Below, one piece after another: positions 30,136 to 41,020 of a stretch of 64,000 nt of DNA (positions are counted from its first letter, which is position 1; every line of letters begins with the position of its first letter). A program made the translations under genes and the position numbers. This DNA is from Geothrix rubra (lineage in GTDB: Bacteria > Acidobacteriota > Holophagae > Holophagales > Holophagaceae), in the NCBI RefSeq assembly GCF_030268065.1, contig NZ_BSDD01000006.1, positions 124,001 through 188,000 of the forward strand, in the 5' to 3' direction. The notes beneath the pieces were generated by a model. That model saw only the letters and a program-made list of their open reading frames with translations. It was not told the origin of the DNA and ran no database searches.

Positions 30136-31011
30136 ATGCGCGTACCGACCGAACTCCTCCTGAACCGCCTCCTCGACGCCCCGCGGGAGCGCGTCTTCGA
30201 GGCCTGGACCGATCCGGCGCACCTGCAGAAGTGGTGGGGTCCGGAGGCCTTCTGCAATCCGCGCTGCGAGTGGGAATCGCGGGCGGGCGGCGGGATCCAC
30301 GTGGACATGCGCGGGCCCGACGGCACCGTGTACCCCATGGGCGGCGAGGTGGTGGAGGTGGTGCCTCCGGAGCGGATCGTCTTCCTGACCCGCGCCCTGG
30401 ATGCCGCGGGCGAGGCCCTATTCGAGTCCCGGAACGTGGTGACCCTCTCGGAGGAGGGCGCGAGGACGCGCCTCAGGCTGCAGGTCATCGTCTCGAAGAT
30501 CCGGCCCGAGGCGGCGCGCCATCTGGCCGGCATGGAGCAAGGCTGGGCCCAGAGCCTCCTGCGCCTGGACGCCCTGGTGTGGGAGCCCCTCTCCGATCGC
30601 GAGCTCGTGGCCCAGCGCTGGGTGCCCGCCACCCCGGCCCAGGTGCAGGCCGCCTGGACGGATCCCCGGCGCCTGGCCCGCTTCTGGGGTCCACACGGCT
30701 TCCGCACCACCTCCGAGGTCTGCGAGCCTCGGCCCGGCGGCGCCTGGCGCTTCGTGATGCACGGGCCGGACGGCAAGGACTACCCGAACGAGTGCGCCTT
30801 CGTCGAAGTGGGGGAGGACCGGATCGTCATCGACCATGTCTCGGCGCCCCGGTTCCGCATCACGGTGACGTTCACGGCCGAAGGCGCGGGAACCCGGGTC
30901 GTCTTCCGCCAGGCCTTCGAGGATGCCGCCACCTGCCGGCTGATCGCCAAGTTCGCGCTGCAGGGCAACGAGGAGAACCTGGACCGCCTGGCCGCGGAGG
31001 TGGCGGGCTGA
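30136..31011 (+). CDS. Tandem AHSA1/SRPBCC-domain protein
   Basis: A 291-residue protein made of two fused AHSA1 (activator of Hsp90 ATPase homologue 1-like) domains of about 145 residues each. Domain 1 has RVFEAWTDPAHLQKWWGPEAF and domain 2 has QVQAAWTDPRRLARFWGPHGF. Each then has the strand pairs typical of the helix-grip hydrophobic pocket (DMRGPDGTVYPM and VMHGPDGKDYPNE). Single-domain versions usually follow an ArsR gene as here, so the fusion may be an internal duplication. The pocket should bind a small hydrophobic ligand. Biochemical role unknown. The ATG at 30136 has GGAG seven bases upstream. Confidence 0.9.
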   Translation: MRVPTELLLNRLLDAPRERVFEAWTDPAHLQKWWGPEAFCNPRCEWESRAGGGIHVDMRGPDGTVYPMGGEVVEVVPPERIVFLTRALDAAGEALFESRNVVTLSEEGARTRLRLQVIVSKIRPEAARHLAGMEQGWAQSLLRLDALVWEPLSDRELVAQRWVPATPAQVQAAWTDPRRLARFWGPHGFRTTSEVCEPRPGGAWRFVMHGPDGKDYPNECAFVEVGEDRIVIDHVSAPRFRITVTFTAEGAGTRVVFRQAFEDAATCRLIAKFALQGNEENLDRLAAEVAG

Positions 31012-31026
31012 GGTCCGCCCGACACT

Positions 31027-34000
31027 TCAAGCCAGGCCCCTCCGCGCGGCTTCGCGCCGCAGCGCGGGGTTGAGCCGGAGGGCCGTCGCCGCCCGGGCCC
31101 GGGCCTCGTCGGGCCGGCCGGTCCTCCTCAGGCGCTCGGCGTCCAGGAGCTGGGCCCAGCCGTCCCAGGGCCGGGCCGCGGCGGCCGCCCGGAGGGCCGC
31201 TGCGGCGCCGCGATCCAGGGGCAGCCTCAGCTCCCGGGTGGCCTCCAGGGCCAGGGCCCCCCAGGCGACCTGGAGGTTGAGGTTGCGGGGGGCGGCGGCC
31301 ACCGCCTGCGCCTGGAGCGCCAGGGCCTGCCGGGCCAGGCTGGTGTCGCGGGTGGCCCGGGCGCTGAGCAGGTGCTCGCGGGCACTGGCCGCCAGGGCCT
31401 CGGCCTGGCCGGGCCGGCTGGCGAGGGCCCCCCCGATCGCCTTCCGGGCCTCGGCCAGATCGGTCGTGGCCCCGCGGCCCTGATCCAGGTCCACGGCGGC
31501 GCGATCCAGCAGGGTCGTGGCCAGGCCCAGCTGGGCCTGGAGGGAAGAGGGCTGGAGGGCCAGGCCCTTCCGGTGGCAGCGGAGGGCCTCCGCCAGCGCC
31601 AGACGGGGATCGGCGCCGGTCCAGGCCTGGTACTGGGCCAGGGTCTGGTAGGCCGCACCCTCGCTGAAATCGTGGCCGACCCAGGGGCGGAGGGCGGAGG
31701 CGGTCTCCAGGAGGTCGGCGGCGGCGCTGACTTCGACGGCGGGGTCCCTGCCGGTCTGGAGCAGGCGCTCGCCTCGCAGGGCGTGGAGGTTCCCGAGGGC
31801 ATCCAGGAGGTAGTCGTGGAGGCGCGGCTGCTGGAGCGCCCTCTGGAGCCCGGTTTCCGCCCGCGCCAGGAAGGGTTCGGGATCCCGGCCACGGGCCATC
31901 TCCCGCTCCGCCCGGTTGCGCAGCACGGTCGCCCAGTTCACCCAGAGGGCCGCCTCCGAGGGCCGCAGCTTCAGGGCGGCCTCGGCATCCGAGGCGGCGG
32001 CATCCAGCTCGGCGCTGGGATCCTCGCCACGGTTCAGGAGGTGGGTGGCCCAGCGCCGGTGGATGGCCGTGCTGAAGCTGCGGGCCCGCCAGCTGTCGGG
32101 ATCAACCGCCAGCGCTTCCTGGACGGGCTGGAGGGCCCAGTCGCGGTCCGCAGAGGTGGCCTGCCCCTGGTCCAGCTTCAGGCCCAGGAGCACGAAGCGG
32201 CGCTGGGCCTCCTCCACCAGGGGTTCCGGGGCGCTGCGGGCGCGATCCTGGGCGGCCATGAGGCTGGCGCCTTCGAGCGCCAGCTGGGCCAGGGCCTCCT
32301 CCCGCCTGCCGGCGGCGAGGAGGTCCATCGCCATCTCCTTGCGGGTCTCGGCCTCCAGCAGCCAGGGCTCCGGAAACCAGGGCTGGCGGGCCTGGGCCTC
32401 CCCGGCCTTCTGCAGCGCCTCCGCGAAACGCCCCTGGACGAGGGCGAGCAGGCCCTCGGCGTAGGCCGAGCCCTCCAGGCTGCGCCCCTTCGCCTCCCGC
32501 AGGAGGGCCAGGGCGGGGCCGCGGAGCGTGGGTTCCAGGTCCCGGCGGCGCTCCTCGAGGGCCTGGCCGTGCAGGCCTTCGAGTTCCGTCACGTAGAGGC
32601 GCGCCAGGGTGGTGCCGAGGGCCTGGGCGGCGTCGGGGTCCCTGGGCGCGGCCTTCCGGGCGGCCTCGAGCTGGGTCCGGGCCTTCTCCAGATCGCCGAG
32701 TGCGAGGTAGCCGCGGCCGAGGGCCAGCCGGGCGGGGCCCTGCGCCCAGCGTCCCTGCCGCTCGGTCTCCGCCTGGAGGCGGGCGAGCTCCGCCCGCAGG
32801 TCCCGCAGCTCGCGGCTCGCATCATGCCGGGGCAGGCTGCGCACCTGGAAGATGCGGCTGTCGAGGCGTTCCACCTCCTGGGCCAACTGCTGGGCGAAGC
32901 GCACCTGGGAGCGGGCCAGGAGGGTGGAGGAGAGCCCGTAGGCCGCCGCCAGGAGGAGGAAGGCGAGGAGGGCGGCCACCAGGCGGTTCTTGCGGAGGAG
33001 CTTGCCCGAGCGGTAGGCCAGCGAGGGCCGCCGCGCGAGGATCGGATCGCCATCGAGGAACCGGCGGAGGTCCTCCCCGAAGGCCCGCGCGGAGTCGTAG
33101 CGCCGCGCGGGGTCCTTCTCCAGGGCCTTGAGGATGATGGTCTGGAGATCCCGCGGCACTTCCGGGGCGAGCCGGGCGGGCGGCACGGGCTCGTCCTCCG
33201 CGATGCTGCGCAGGAGGGCCAGCGGCGTCTCGCCGCGGAAGGGCGGCACGCCGGTGAGGCACTCGTAGAGCAGGGTGCCGAGGGCGTACACGTCCGAGCG
33301 CCGGTCCACCTTGTCCGCGCGGCCCAGGGCCTGCTCGGGGCTCAGGTACATGGGCGTGCCCATGATGGCGTGGGTATGGGTGCGCGACGCGCTGTCGAGG
33401 TCCCGGGCCACCCCGAAGTCCATGAGGTAGGGGTGCCACCCCCCCTCCTCCTTCTGCAGCATCACATTGCCGGGCTTCACGTCCCGGTGCACGATGCCGG
33501 CGCGATGGCAGGCATGCAGGGCCTCGGCGGTCTGGAGGAGGATCTCCACCTTGGCCCGGAGATCCAGCCGGTCGCGGGCCTCGCGCAGGGTCGGCCCGTC
33601 CACGAACGGCATGACGAGGTAGGGATGGCCATGGGCCTCGCCGGCCTCGAAGATGTGGCAGACGTTCGGGTGTTCCACCTGGGCCTGGGCCCGGGCCTCC
33701 TGGAGGAACCGCTCCGTGTCTTCCGGCTCCAGGCGCTTGAGGAACTTGAGGGCCACGGTCCGCTGCAACTGGCGGTCGAAGGCCCGGTAGACCACACCCA
33801 TGCCGCCCTCGCCGACGACCTCCAGGGCCTCATAGCGGCCGCCTTCGCGCAGGGGGAAGCGGGCCAGCAGCTCTTCGCGGCCCAGGCCGGGCGCCGGAGC
33901 GCCGGAATCCCGGCCGGAACCGTCGGCACGCCAGTAGCCTGTGGCCTCGTCGCCCGGGTCAGGGTGCGCCGCGGTCCAGTCCGCCCCCGTCCCCCGGGAG

Positions 34001-34041
34001 CCGGAGGGTGGGGTCGGAGGGTCCTGGATGGGGTCGGCCAT
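31027..34041 (-). CDS. Serine/threonine protein kinase with transmembrane segment and TPR-like repeats
   Basis: A PknB-type membrane kinase of about 1004 residues. After a proline-rich N-terminus the kinase domain (about 60-330) shows GEGGMGVVYRAFD (glycine loop), VALKFLK (ATP lysine), HRDVKPGN (catalytic loop), MDFGVARD (DFG) and MYLSPEQALG (activation segment). A single hydrophobic helix (VAALLAFLLLAAAYGL, about 360-376) puts the C-terminal 620 residues outside the inner membrane. These are Ala/Leu-rich helices with TPR-like spacing, probably a protein-binding or sensor array. The start is taken at 34041, 42 bases inside the longest frame, with a G-rich stretch upstream. It converges with the AHSA1 gene. 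Confidence 0.9.
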   Translation of the reverse strand: MADPIQDPPTPPSGSRGTGADWTAAHPDPGDEATGYWRADGSGRDSGAPAPGLGREELLARFPLREGGRYEALEVVGEGGMGVVYRAFDRQLQRTVALKFLKRLEPEDTERFLQEARAQAQVEHPNVCHIFEAGEAHGHPYLVMPFVDGPTLREARDRLDLRAKVEILLQTAEALHACHRAGIVHRDVKPGNVMLQKEEGGWHPYLMDFGVARDLDSASRTHTHAIMGTPMYLSPEQALGRADKVDRRSDVYALGTLLYECLTGVPPFRGETPLALLRSIAEDEPVPPARLAPEVPRDLQTIILKALEKDPARRYDSARAFGEDLRRFLDGDPILARRPSLAYRSGKLLRKNRLVAALLAFLLLAAAYGLSSTLLARSQVRFAQQLAQEVERLDSRIFQVRSLPRHDASRELRDLRAELARLQAETERQGRWAQGPARLALGRGYLALGDLEKARTQLEAARKAAPRDPDAAQALGTTLARLYVTELEGLHGQALEERRRDLEPTLRGPALALLREAKGRSLEGSAYAEGLLALVQGRFAEALQKAGEAQARQPWFPEPWLLEAETRKEMAMDLLAAGRREEALAQLALEGASLMAAQDRARSAPEPLVEEAQRRFVLLGLKLDQGQATSADRDWALQPVQEALAVDPDSWRARSFSTAIHRRWATHLLNRGEDPSAELDAAASDAEAALKLRPSEAALWVNWATVLRNRAEREMARGRDPEPFLARAETGLQRALQQPRLHDYLLDALGNLHALRGERLLQTGRDPAVEVSAAADLLETASALRPWVGHDFSEGAAYQTLAQYQAWTGADPRLALAEALRCHRKGLALQPSSLQAQLGLATTLLDRAAVDLDQGRGATTDLAEARKAIGGALASRPGQAEALAASAREHLLSARATRDTSLARQALALQAQAVAAAPRNLNLQVAWGALALEATRELRLPLDRGAAAALRAAAAARPWDGWAQLLDAERLRRTGRPDEARARAATALRLNPALRREAARRGLA

Positions 34042-34112
34042 GGGGATGGCCCCCAGGATAGTCGCCCCCGGTGCGCAGGCCATGGGCGATCCGGCCCGGC
34101 CAGGCCGAGGGG

Positions 34113-35228
34113 TTACCGGGCGCCCGCAGGGACGATGCCGGCCCGGACGGCGACCTCCTCCGCCAGGGCGAGGCTGGCGGTGAGACCGGGGGACTCGATG
34201 CCGTAGAGGTTCACCAGGCCCGGGATGCTATGCACGTCGGTCGCCTGGAGGAGGAAATCCGGCGCCGGTTCGGCCGGGCCGTGGATCTTCGGCCGGATGC
34301 CGGCGTAGGCGGGCTGCAGCGATCCGTCCGGCAGGCCCGGCCAATACTTCCGGACCTCGGCGTAGAAGCCGTCGGCCCGGCGGGGATCCACGTCGTAGGT
34401 CTCACGCTCGATCCACTCCACGTCCGGGCCGAAGCGCGCCTGGCCCGCCAGGTCCAGGGTGAGGTGCACGCCCAGGGCGCCTTGGCTGGGGATGGGGTAC
34501 ACCAGCCGCGAGAAGGGCGCCTTCCCGGAGAGGCCGTAGTAGTTGCCCTTGGAGAGGAACTGCGGCGGGACCGTTTCCGGCGGCAGGCCCTCGAGGCCCC
34601 GGGCCACCCGCTGGGCGCCCAGGCCCGCCGCGTTGAAGACCCGCTCCGCCAGCACCGTCATGGGCTCCCCGCCGCCCACCCGCACCTCGATCCCCGACCC
34701 CGTGACCCGTCCGCCCGTCACGGGGCTCCGCAGCACCACCGTGGCGCCGTGGGCTTCGGCGTCCAGGGCCAGGGCCCGCATGAGGCCGTGGCTGTCCACG
34801 ATGCCCGTGGTGGGCGAGTGGAGGGCCGCCGCGCAGCGCAGCTCCGGCTCCAGCCCATGCACCGCATCGGCCTCCAGCCAGTCCAGGCTCACGCCGTTGG
34901 CCGCGGCCCGGGCCTGCAGGTCCCGCAGGGCGTCCAGCTGGTCCGCCTGGGCCACGATGAGCTTGCCAAGCCGCCGACAGGCCACGCCGTGGGCCTCGCA
35001 GAAGGCGTACAGCAGGCGGTTGCCGGCCACGCAGGTCCGGGCCTTGATCGATCCCGCGGGGTAGTAGATCCCCGCGTGGACCACCTCGCTGTTGCGGGAG
35101 CTGATGCCCGTGCCGATGCGGTCCTCCGCCTCCAGCACCAGCACCTCCTGGCCGGCCCGCGCCAGGGTCCGCGCCAGCGCCAGGCCCACCACCCCGGCCC
35201 CGATGACGACGCACTGGACCCGTTCCAT
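34113..35228 (-). CDS. FAD-dependent oxidoreductase, L-2-hydroxyglutarate oxidase-like
   Basis: A 371-residue DAO-type flavoprotein. The N-terminal Rossmann motif CVVIGAGVVGLALAR binds FAD. SSRNSEVVHAGIYYP shortly after is characteristic of the LhgO/L-2-hydroxyglutarate dehydrogenase group, as is the C-terminal GIESPGLTASLALAEEV. Expected reaction: oxidation of L-2-hydroxyglutarate to 2-oxoglutarate with electrons to a quinone or oxygen. A related 2-hydroxy acid or an amine is possible. The ATG at 35228 is chosen because GGGAGG lies just upstream and the FAD motif begins six residues later. It is followed by the kinase gene on the same strand. Confidence 0.85.
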   Translation of the reverse strand: MERVQCVVIGAGVVGLALARTLARAGQEVLVLEAEDRIGTGISSRNSEVVHAGIYYPAGSIKARTCVAGNRLLYAFCEAHGVACRRLGKLIVAQADQLDALRDLQARAAANGVSLDWLEADAVHGLEPELRCAAALHSPTTGIVDSHGLMRALALDAEAHGATVVLRSPVTGGRVTGSGIEVRVGGGEPMTVLAERVFNAAGLGAQRVARGLEGLPPETVPPQFLSKGNYYGLSGKAPFSRLVYPIPSQGALGVHLTLDLAGQARFGPDVEWIERETYDVDPRRADGFYAEVRKYWPGLPDGSLQPAYAGIRPKIHGPAEPAPDFLLQATDVHSIPGLVNLYGIESPGLTASLALAEEVAVRAGIVPAGAR

Positions 35229-35281
35229 GACGGCCTCCCGGGGGATTATGGCCCGGCAGGCCTGTGACGGTTTCAATGATC

Positions 35282-35411
35282 TCCACGAAGGGCACGGAGG
35301 GGAGAGACGAGGGCACGAAGATAGCCGCCGGCCCCGCGGGAGGCGAGCCGCCTTCGTGCGTCCGCTGGGCGGCCTGGTGTCCTTCCGGGAGGGCGTGCTC
35401 TATTTCGTGGA
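35282..35411. repeat. Degenerate palindromic intergenic repeat downstream of pckA
   Basis: The left part (TCCACGAAGGGCACGGAGGG from 35282) has a 9-10 base period of CACGAAGG-like units. The right part (35352-35411, ending TTTCGTGGA) is its loose inverted counterpart. It abuts the pckA stop codon. The middle is GC-rich with small hairpins. It resembles the CACGAAGG-type intergenic repeats of several phyla, here decayed. Confidence 0.5.
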
Positions 35412-35412
35412 T

Positions 35413-37059
<1,647 letters not shown>

Positions 37060-37082
37060 GCCCAACTCCGGGGGGAAGGCTT

Positions 37083-37163
37083 CACCGCCAAGGCGCCAAG
37101 GCCGCCAAGGAAAACCCTTGCCTTGCGAGATCTCTTCTTGGCGCGCTTGGCGTCTTGGCGGTG
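37083..37163. repeat. Inverted intergenic repeat of GCCAAG units upstream of pckA
   Basis: The left arm CACCGCCAAGGCGCCAAGG (from 37083) continues to about 37111. It is matched by the reverse complement of 37134-37163 at about 25 of 29 positions. Each arm is built from three GCCAAG-type units 9-10 bases apart. The centre is short and AT-richer. It fills the gap between the aminotransferase and pckA, and RNA from it would form a long hairpin. Confidence 0.75.
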
Positions 37164-37177
37164 GATCATTTCTTTCA

Positions 37178-38395
37178 TCACATCCAATCCCGGACGAGCT
37201 TGCGGTCGCCCAGGTAGATCTCGTTGGCGCTGGTGGGATCCAGGGCCCACTTCATGCGCGCCACGGCCTCCTGCAGCTCCTTCACCGTCCCGGCGAAGGA
37301 GAGGCGCAGGTGGCCCTCCATGCCGAACTCCTTCCCGGGCACCGTCACGACGAGGGCCTTCTTCAGGAGGAAGTTGGACAGCTCCACGGAGTTGTTGGAG
37401 TAGGCCCGGAAGTCCACCAGGGCGTAGAAGGTGCCCTCGGGCTTGCGGAGCTTCACGCCGTTGAAGGTGCGCAGCTCCTGCATCAGCACGTCGCGGTTGT
37501 TCTGGATGGTGAGCCGCAGGCTCTCCACCACGTTCTGCACGCCAACCAGGGCGCCCTCGGCCGCCACCTGCATGGCGGGGCTCACGCAGCTGGTGGTCTG
37601 GGCCTGCACGTTGGTCATCACGCGGACCAGCTCCCTCGGCGCGATGGTCCAGCCCACGCGGAAGCCGGTCATGCCGTAGAGCTTGGCCACGCCGTTCACG
37701 ATGATGAGCTTCGTGGACTCGCTGTCCGCCCGGGTGAAGGCGGTGCCGGGCTTCGGGCGCAGGCCGTCGAAGACCAGCTTCTGGTAGATGTCGTCGAGGA
37801 TGAGGTAGATGCCCTTCGTCTCGCAGAACTCCACCATCCGGCCCACGAAGTCGTCGCTGTACACGGCCCCGCTGGGGTTGTTGGGGCTGTTGAGGATGAT
37901 GGCCTTGGTGTTCGAGCCCACGGCCCGGACCACCTCCTCGAAGCGGGGGTGGAAGCCGCCGTCCTCGGGCGTGACGATCACCGGGATGGCCTGGCACATC
38001 CGGATGATCTCGGGGTAGCTCACCCAGTACGGAGCCAGCACCACGACCTCGTCCTGGGGGTTGCACAGGGTGAAGAGGATGTTGAAGAGGCACTGCTTCG
38101 CGCCGTCGGAGGCGATGACGTTCTCGGGGGATACCAGGCGGTCGTAGGTCTCCTCGGTGTACCGGATGATGGCCTTCTTCAGGGAGGGCAGCCCGTCGGT
38201 GGGCGTGTACTTCACGTCCCCGGAGGTGAGCCGCGCCGCGCCCTGGAGGATGGCGTTGATGGGGGCCTTGTTCTTGGGCTCCCCGATGCCCAGGTTGATG
38301 ACCGGCTCCCCCTTCTCCCGGAGGATGCGGGCCTCCTCGTTGAGCCGGAGGGTGGGCGATTCGGCGATGGAACGGGCAAGTTGGCTGAGGCTCAT
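37178..38395 (-). CDS. Aspartate aminotransferase-like class I/II aminotransferase
   Basis: PLP enzyme that most likely interconverts aspartate/2-oxoglutarate and oxaloacetate/glutamate. The 405-residue protein (fold type I) shows INLGIGEPKNKAP (substrate-binding N-terminus), LNSPNNPSGAVY (Asn of the PLP pocket), DDIYQKLVF (Asp and Tyr contacting PLP) and VAKLYGMTGFRVGW (Schiff-base Lys and phosphate-binding Arg). In the usual motif Ser precedes this Lys; here it is Ala. The start at 38395 begins the SLSQLARSIAESPT homology. It is divergent from mutS and upstream of pckA. Specificity could extend to other amino acids. Confidence 0.92.
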   Translation of the reverse strand: MSLSQLARSIAESPTLRLNEEARILREKGEPVINLGIGEPKNKAPINAILQGAARLTSGDVKYTPTDGLPSLKKAIIRYTEETYDRLVSPENVIASDGAKQCLFNILFTLCNPQDEVVVLAPYWVSYPEIIRMCQAIPVIVTPEDGGFHPRFEEVVRAVGSNTKAIILNSPNNPSGAVYSDDFVGRMVEFCETKGIYLILDDIYQKLVFDGLRPKPGTAFTRADSESTKLIIVNGVAKLYGMTGFRVGWTIAPRELVRVMTNVQAQTTSCVSPAMQVAAEGALVGVQNVVESLRLTIQNNRDVLMQELRTFNGVKLRKPEGTFYALVDFRAYSNNSVELSNFLLKKALVVTVPGKEFGMEGHLRLSFAGTVKELQEAVARMKWALDPTSANEIYLGDRKLVRDWM

Positions 38396-38494
38396 GGCAC
38401 GTCCTGGAATGACTGGGGCTTGGGAAGGCCTTATTCTGGTCCCTTCCCGCGCCAAATACCAAGCGCCCGTGCCACCCGCCAGGATTCCAGTCTC

Positions 38495-41020
38495 ATGTCC
38501 ACGCCCATGATGCAGCAGATCGCCGGTCTCAAGCGCGAGGCCGGGGACGCGGTGCTGCTCACGCGGATGGGGGACTTCTACGAGATCCTGGGGGAGGACG
38601 CCGTCCGCGCCGCGCCCGTGCTGGAGATCGCCCTGACCCTGCGGGGCAAGGGGACGGACTCCGAGACGCCGATGTGCGGGGTGCCCCACTTCGCCCTCGA
38701 TTCGTACCTCCCGAAGCTGCTGGCGGCGGGCTTCTCCGCGGCCATCGCCGAGCCCACCGCGAAGGCGGAGGAGGTGAAGGGCCTGCTGCCCCGCGCCATC
38801 AAGCGCATCATCACCCCCGGCACCTGGCTGGACGACGATGCCCGCTGGCTTTGCGCCCTCCATCGTTCGGGCGCTGCCTGGGGCCTGGCCCTCCTCCAGC
38901 TGGCCTCCGGTGCCCTGCGGGTGCTGCCCGGCGAGGGCGAGGAGGCCCTGCGGGCCACCCTGGAACGGATCACCCCCCAGGAGCTGATCCTGGCCGAGGG
39001 CGCGGCGGACGTGCCGGACCTGGAGGCCGCCCGCACCCGGCTGCCCGCCTGGCGCTTCGAGGCCACCCGCGCCCGCCAGCAGGTGCTGGCCTTCTTCGGC
39101 TGGCAGCATCTGGAGGGCGTGGGCCTCGATCCCCATCCGGCTGCCGTGGGCGCCCTGGCGGCCCTGCTGGACCACGTGGAAGCCACCCAGAAGGGCCGCC
39201 CCGCGCATCTCCAGGGCGTCAACCTGGAGCTGGGCGCCTCCGGGCCCCTGCTGGACGCCACCAGCGCCCGGCACCTGGAAGTCTTCGCCAACGGGCTGGA
39301 CGGGGGCAAGGCGGGCACCCTCGCCGCCCTGCTGGACCAGTGCCGCACCCGCATGGGCTCGCGGCTGCTGAAGGCCTGGCTGGAGCAGCCCCTGCGGGAC
39401 CGCGCCGCCCTGGAGCGCCGTTGGGCCCAGGTGGCCTGGCTCACGGAGGACCGCCGCCGCGGGCCCCTCCAGACGCTCCTGTCGCGCGTGCCCGACCTGG
39501 ACCGGCTCCTGGGCCGCGTGGCCCTGGGGCTGGCCGCGCCGCCGGAACTCGCGCAGCTCCGCGAGGGCCTGGCCGTCCTCCAGAAGCTGCCCGAGCTCCT
39601 GAAGGACGAGGGCTGGGCCCCCGAAGTGGCGGACCTGGGCCTGTGGCCCGCGGAGACGCCCCTCTGCGGGCCCCTGCTGGCCGAGCTGCAGCGCTGCCTG
39701 GCGGAGGCGCCGCCCCTGGACCTGGAGAAGGGCGGGGCCATCCGCGACGGGGTGGACGCCGAACTCGACGAGGTGCGCCGCCTGGCCCGGGACGCCAAGC
39801 AGGTGATGCTGGAGCTGGAGGAGGAGGAGCGCCGGGCCAGCGGCATCCAGAGCCTGAAGATCAAGTACAACCGGGTGTTCGGCTACTACTTCGAGATCAC
39901 GAAGGCCAACCTGGGCGCGGTGCCGGCCCATTTCCTCCGCAAGCAGACCCTGGCCAACGCCGAGCGCTTCACCACCGAGAAGCTGGTGGCCTTCGAGCAG
40001 CGGCTGCTGAGCGCCGAGGGCGACCAGGTGCGGCTGGAGACGGCCCAGTTCCAGCGGCTCCTGGCGCTCGTGCTGGAGGCCCGCGCCGACCTCACGGCCC
40101 TGGCCCGTGCCACGGCCGCCCTGGACCTGCTGGCTGCCCTGGCGGAGCGGGCGCGCCTCTCGGGCTGGACGCGGCCCGAGCTGGGCGAGGAGCGGGACCT
40201 GGTGCTGGTCTCGGCCCGCCACCCCATGCTGGAGTCCCGGCTGGGCCGCGAGTGCATCCCCAACGACCTGACCTTCACCGCGGCCCAGCCCATGGCCGTG
40301 GTGACGGGCCCGAACATGGGCGGGAAGTCCACGTTCCTGCGCACGGCGGCCCTTCTGGTGGTGCTGGCCCAGACGGGCTCCTTCGTGCCCGCGGAGCTCA
40401 TGCGCTTCGGGCTGGTGGATCGCATCTTCACCCGCATCGGCGCCTCGGACCAGCTGGCCCGGGGCCAGTCCACCTTCATGGTGGAGATGACGGAAACGGC
40501 GCGGATCCTCAACCAGGCCACCTCCGCCAGCCTCGTCATCCTCGACGAGATCGGCCGCGGCACCTCCACCCGCGACGGCCTCGCCCTGGCGGAGGCCATC
40601 GCCGAGGCCCTGCGCGACCTCAAGGGCGGGGCTCCCCGGACGCTCTTCGCCACCCACTACTTCGAGATGACGAAGCTGGCCGACGATGCCCGCGTGCAGA
40701 ACCTCCACGTGGAGGTGCAGGAGTGGGAGGAGCAGCTGCACTTCCTCCACCGCGTGGCGCCGGGCCCGGCGGACCGCAGCTACGGCATCCAGGTGGCCCG
40801 GCTGGCGGGCCTGCCCCGGCGCGTGATCCAGCGGGCCCAGCGCCTGCTGGCCCAGGCCCCCGAGGCGCCGCCGAAGGCCCCCACGCCCCTGCAGCCGGTC
40901 CTGCCCCTCTTCGAGCCCGAGCCCGATCCCCTCCGCACCGAACTGGAGGCCCTGGACCTCAGCCGCATGACGCCCCTGGAGGCGCTGAACTGGCTGGCGA
41001 TGCGGCAGGGGCGGGGCTAG
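38495..41020 (+). CDS. mutS: DNA mismatch repair protein MutS
   Basis: Recognises mismatches and small loops and starts repair with MutL. The 841-residue protein has the mismatch-binding N-terminus with MGDFYEILGEDA (the F-x-E motif: Phe and Glu that touch the mismatch, about 26-30), connector, lever and clamp domains, and the ATPase with GPNMGGKSTFLR (Walker A), VILDEIGRGTSTRDG (Walker B) and FATHYFEMT. FYEIL replaces the commoner FYELF. The frame is open further upstream, but homology begins at the ATG at 38495, with AGGA 10 bases before it. Its stop codon overlaps that of the convergent HAD gene (shared CTAG). Confidence 0.98.
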   Translation: MSTPMMQQIAGLKREAGDAVLLTRMGDFYEILGEDAVRAAPVLEIALTLRGKGTDSETPMCGVPHFALDSYLPKLLAAGFSAAIAEPTAKAEEVKGLLPRAIKRIITPGTWLDDDARWLCALHRSGAAWGLALLQLASGALRVLPGEGEEALRATLERITPQELILAEGAADVPDLEAARTRLPAWRFEATRARQQVLAFFGWQHLEGVGLDPHPAAVGALAALLDHVEATQKGRPAHLQGVNLELGASGPLLDATSARHLEVFANGLDGGKAGTLAALLDQCRTRMGSRLLKAWLEQPLRDRAALERRWAQVAWLTEDRRRGPLQTLLSRVPDLDRLLGRVALGLAAPPELAQLREGLAVLQKLPELLKDEGWAPEVADLGLWPAETPLCGPLLAELQRCLAEAPPLDLEKGGAIRDGVDAELDEVRRLARDAKQVMLELEEEERRASGIQSLKIKYNRVFGYYFEITKANLGAVPAHFLRKQTLANAERFTTEKLVAFEQRLLSAEGDQVRLETAQFQRLLALVLEARADLTALARATAALDLLAALAERARLSGWTRPELGEERDLVLVSARHPMLESRLGRECIPNDLTFTAAQPMAVVTGPNMGGKSTFLRTAALLVVLAQTGSFVPAELMRFGLVDRIFTRIGASDQLARGQSTFMVEMTETARILNQATSASLVILDEIGRGTSTRDGLALAEAIAEALRDLKGGAPRTLFATHYFEMTKLADDARVQNLHVEVQEWEEQLHFLHRVAPGPADRSYGIQVARLAGLPRRVIQRAQRLLAQAPEAPPKAPTPLQPVLPLFEPEPDPLRTELEALDLSRMTPLEALNWLAMRQGRG

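Noticed and set aside
31372-34206. 944-codon open frame antisense to the Ser/Thr kinase
   Set aside because: Low-complexity shadow; the minus-strand frame has all kinase motifs.
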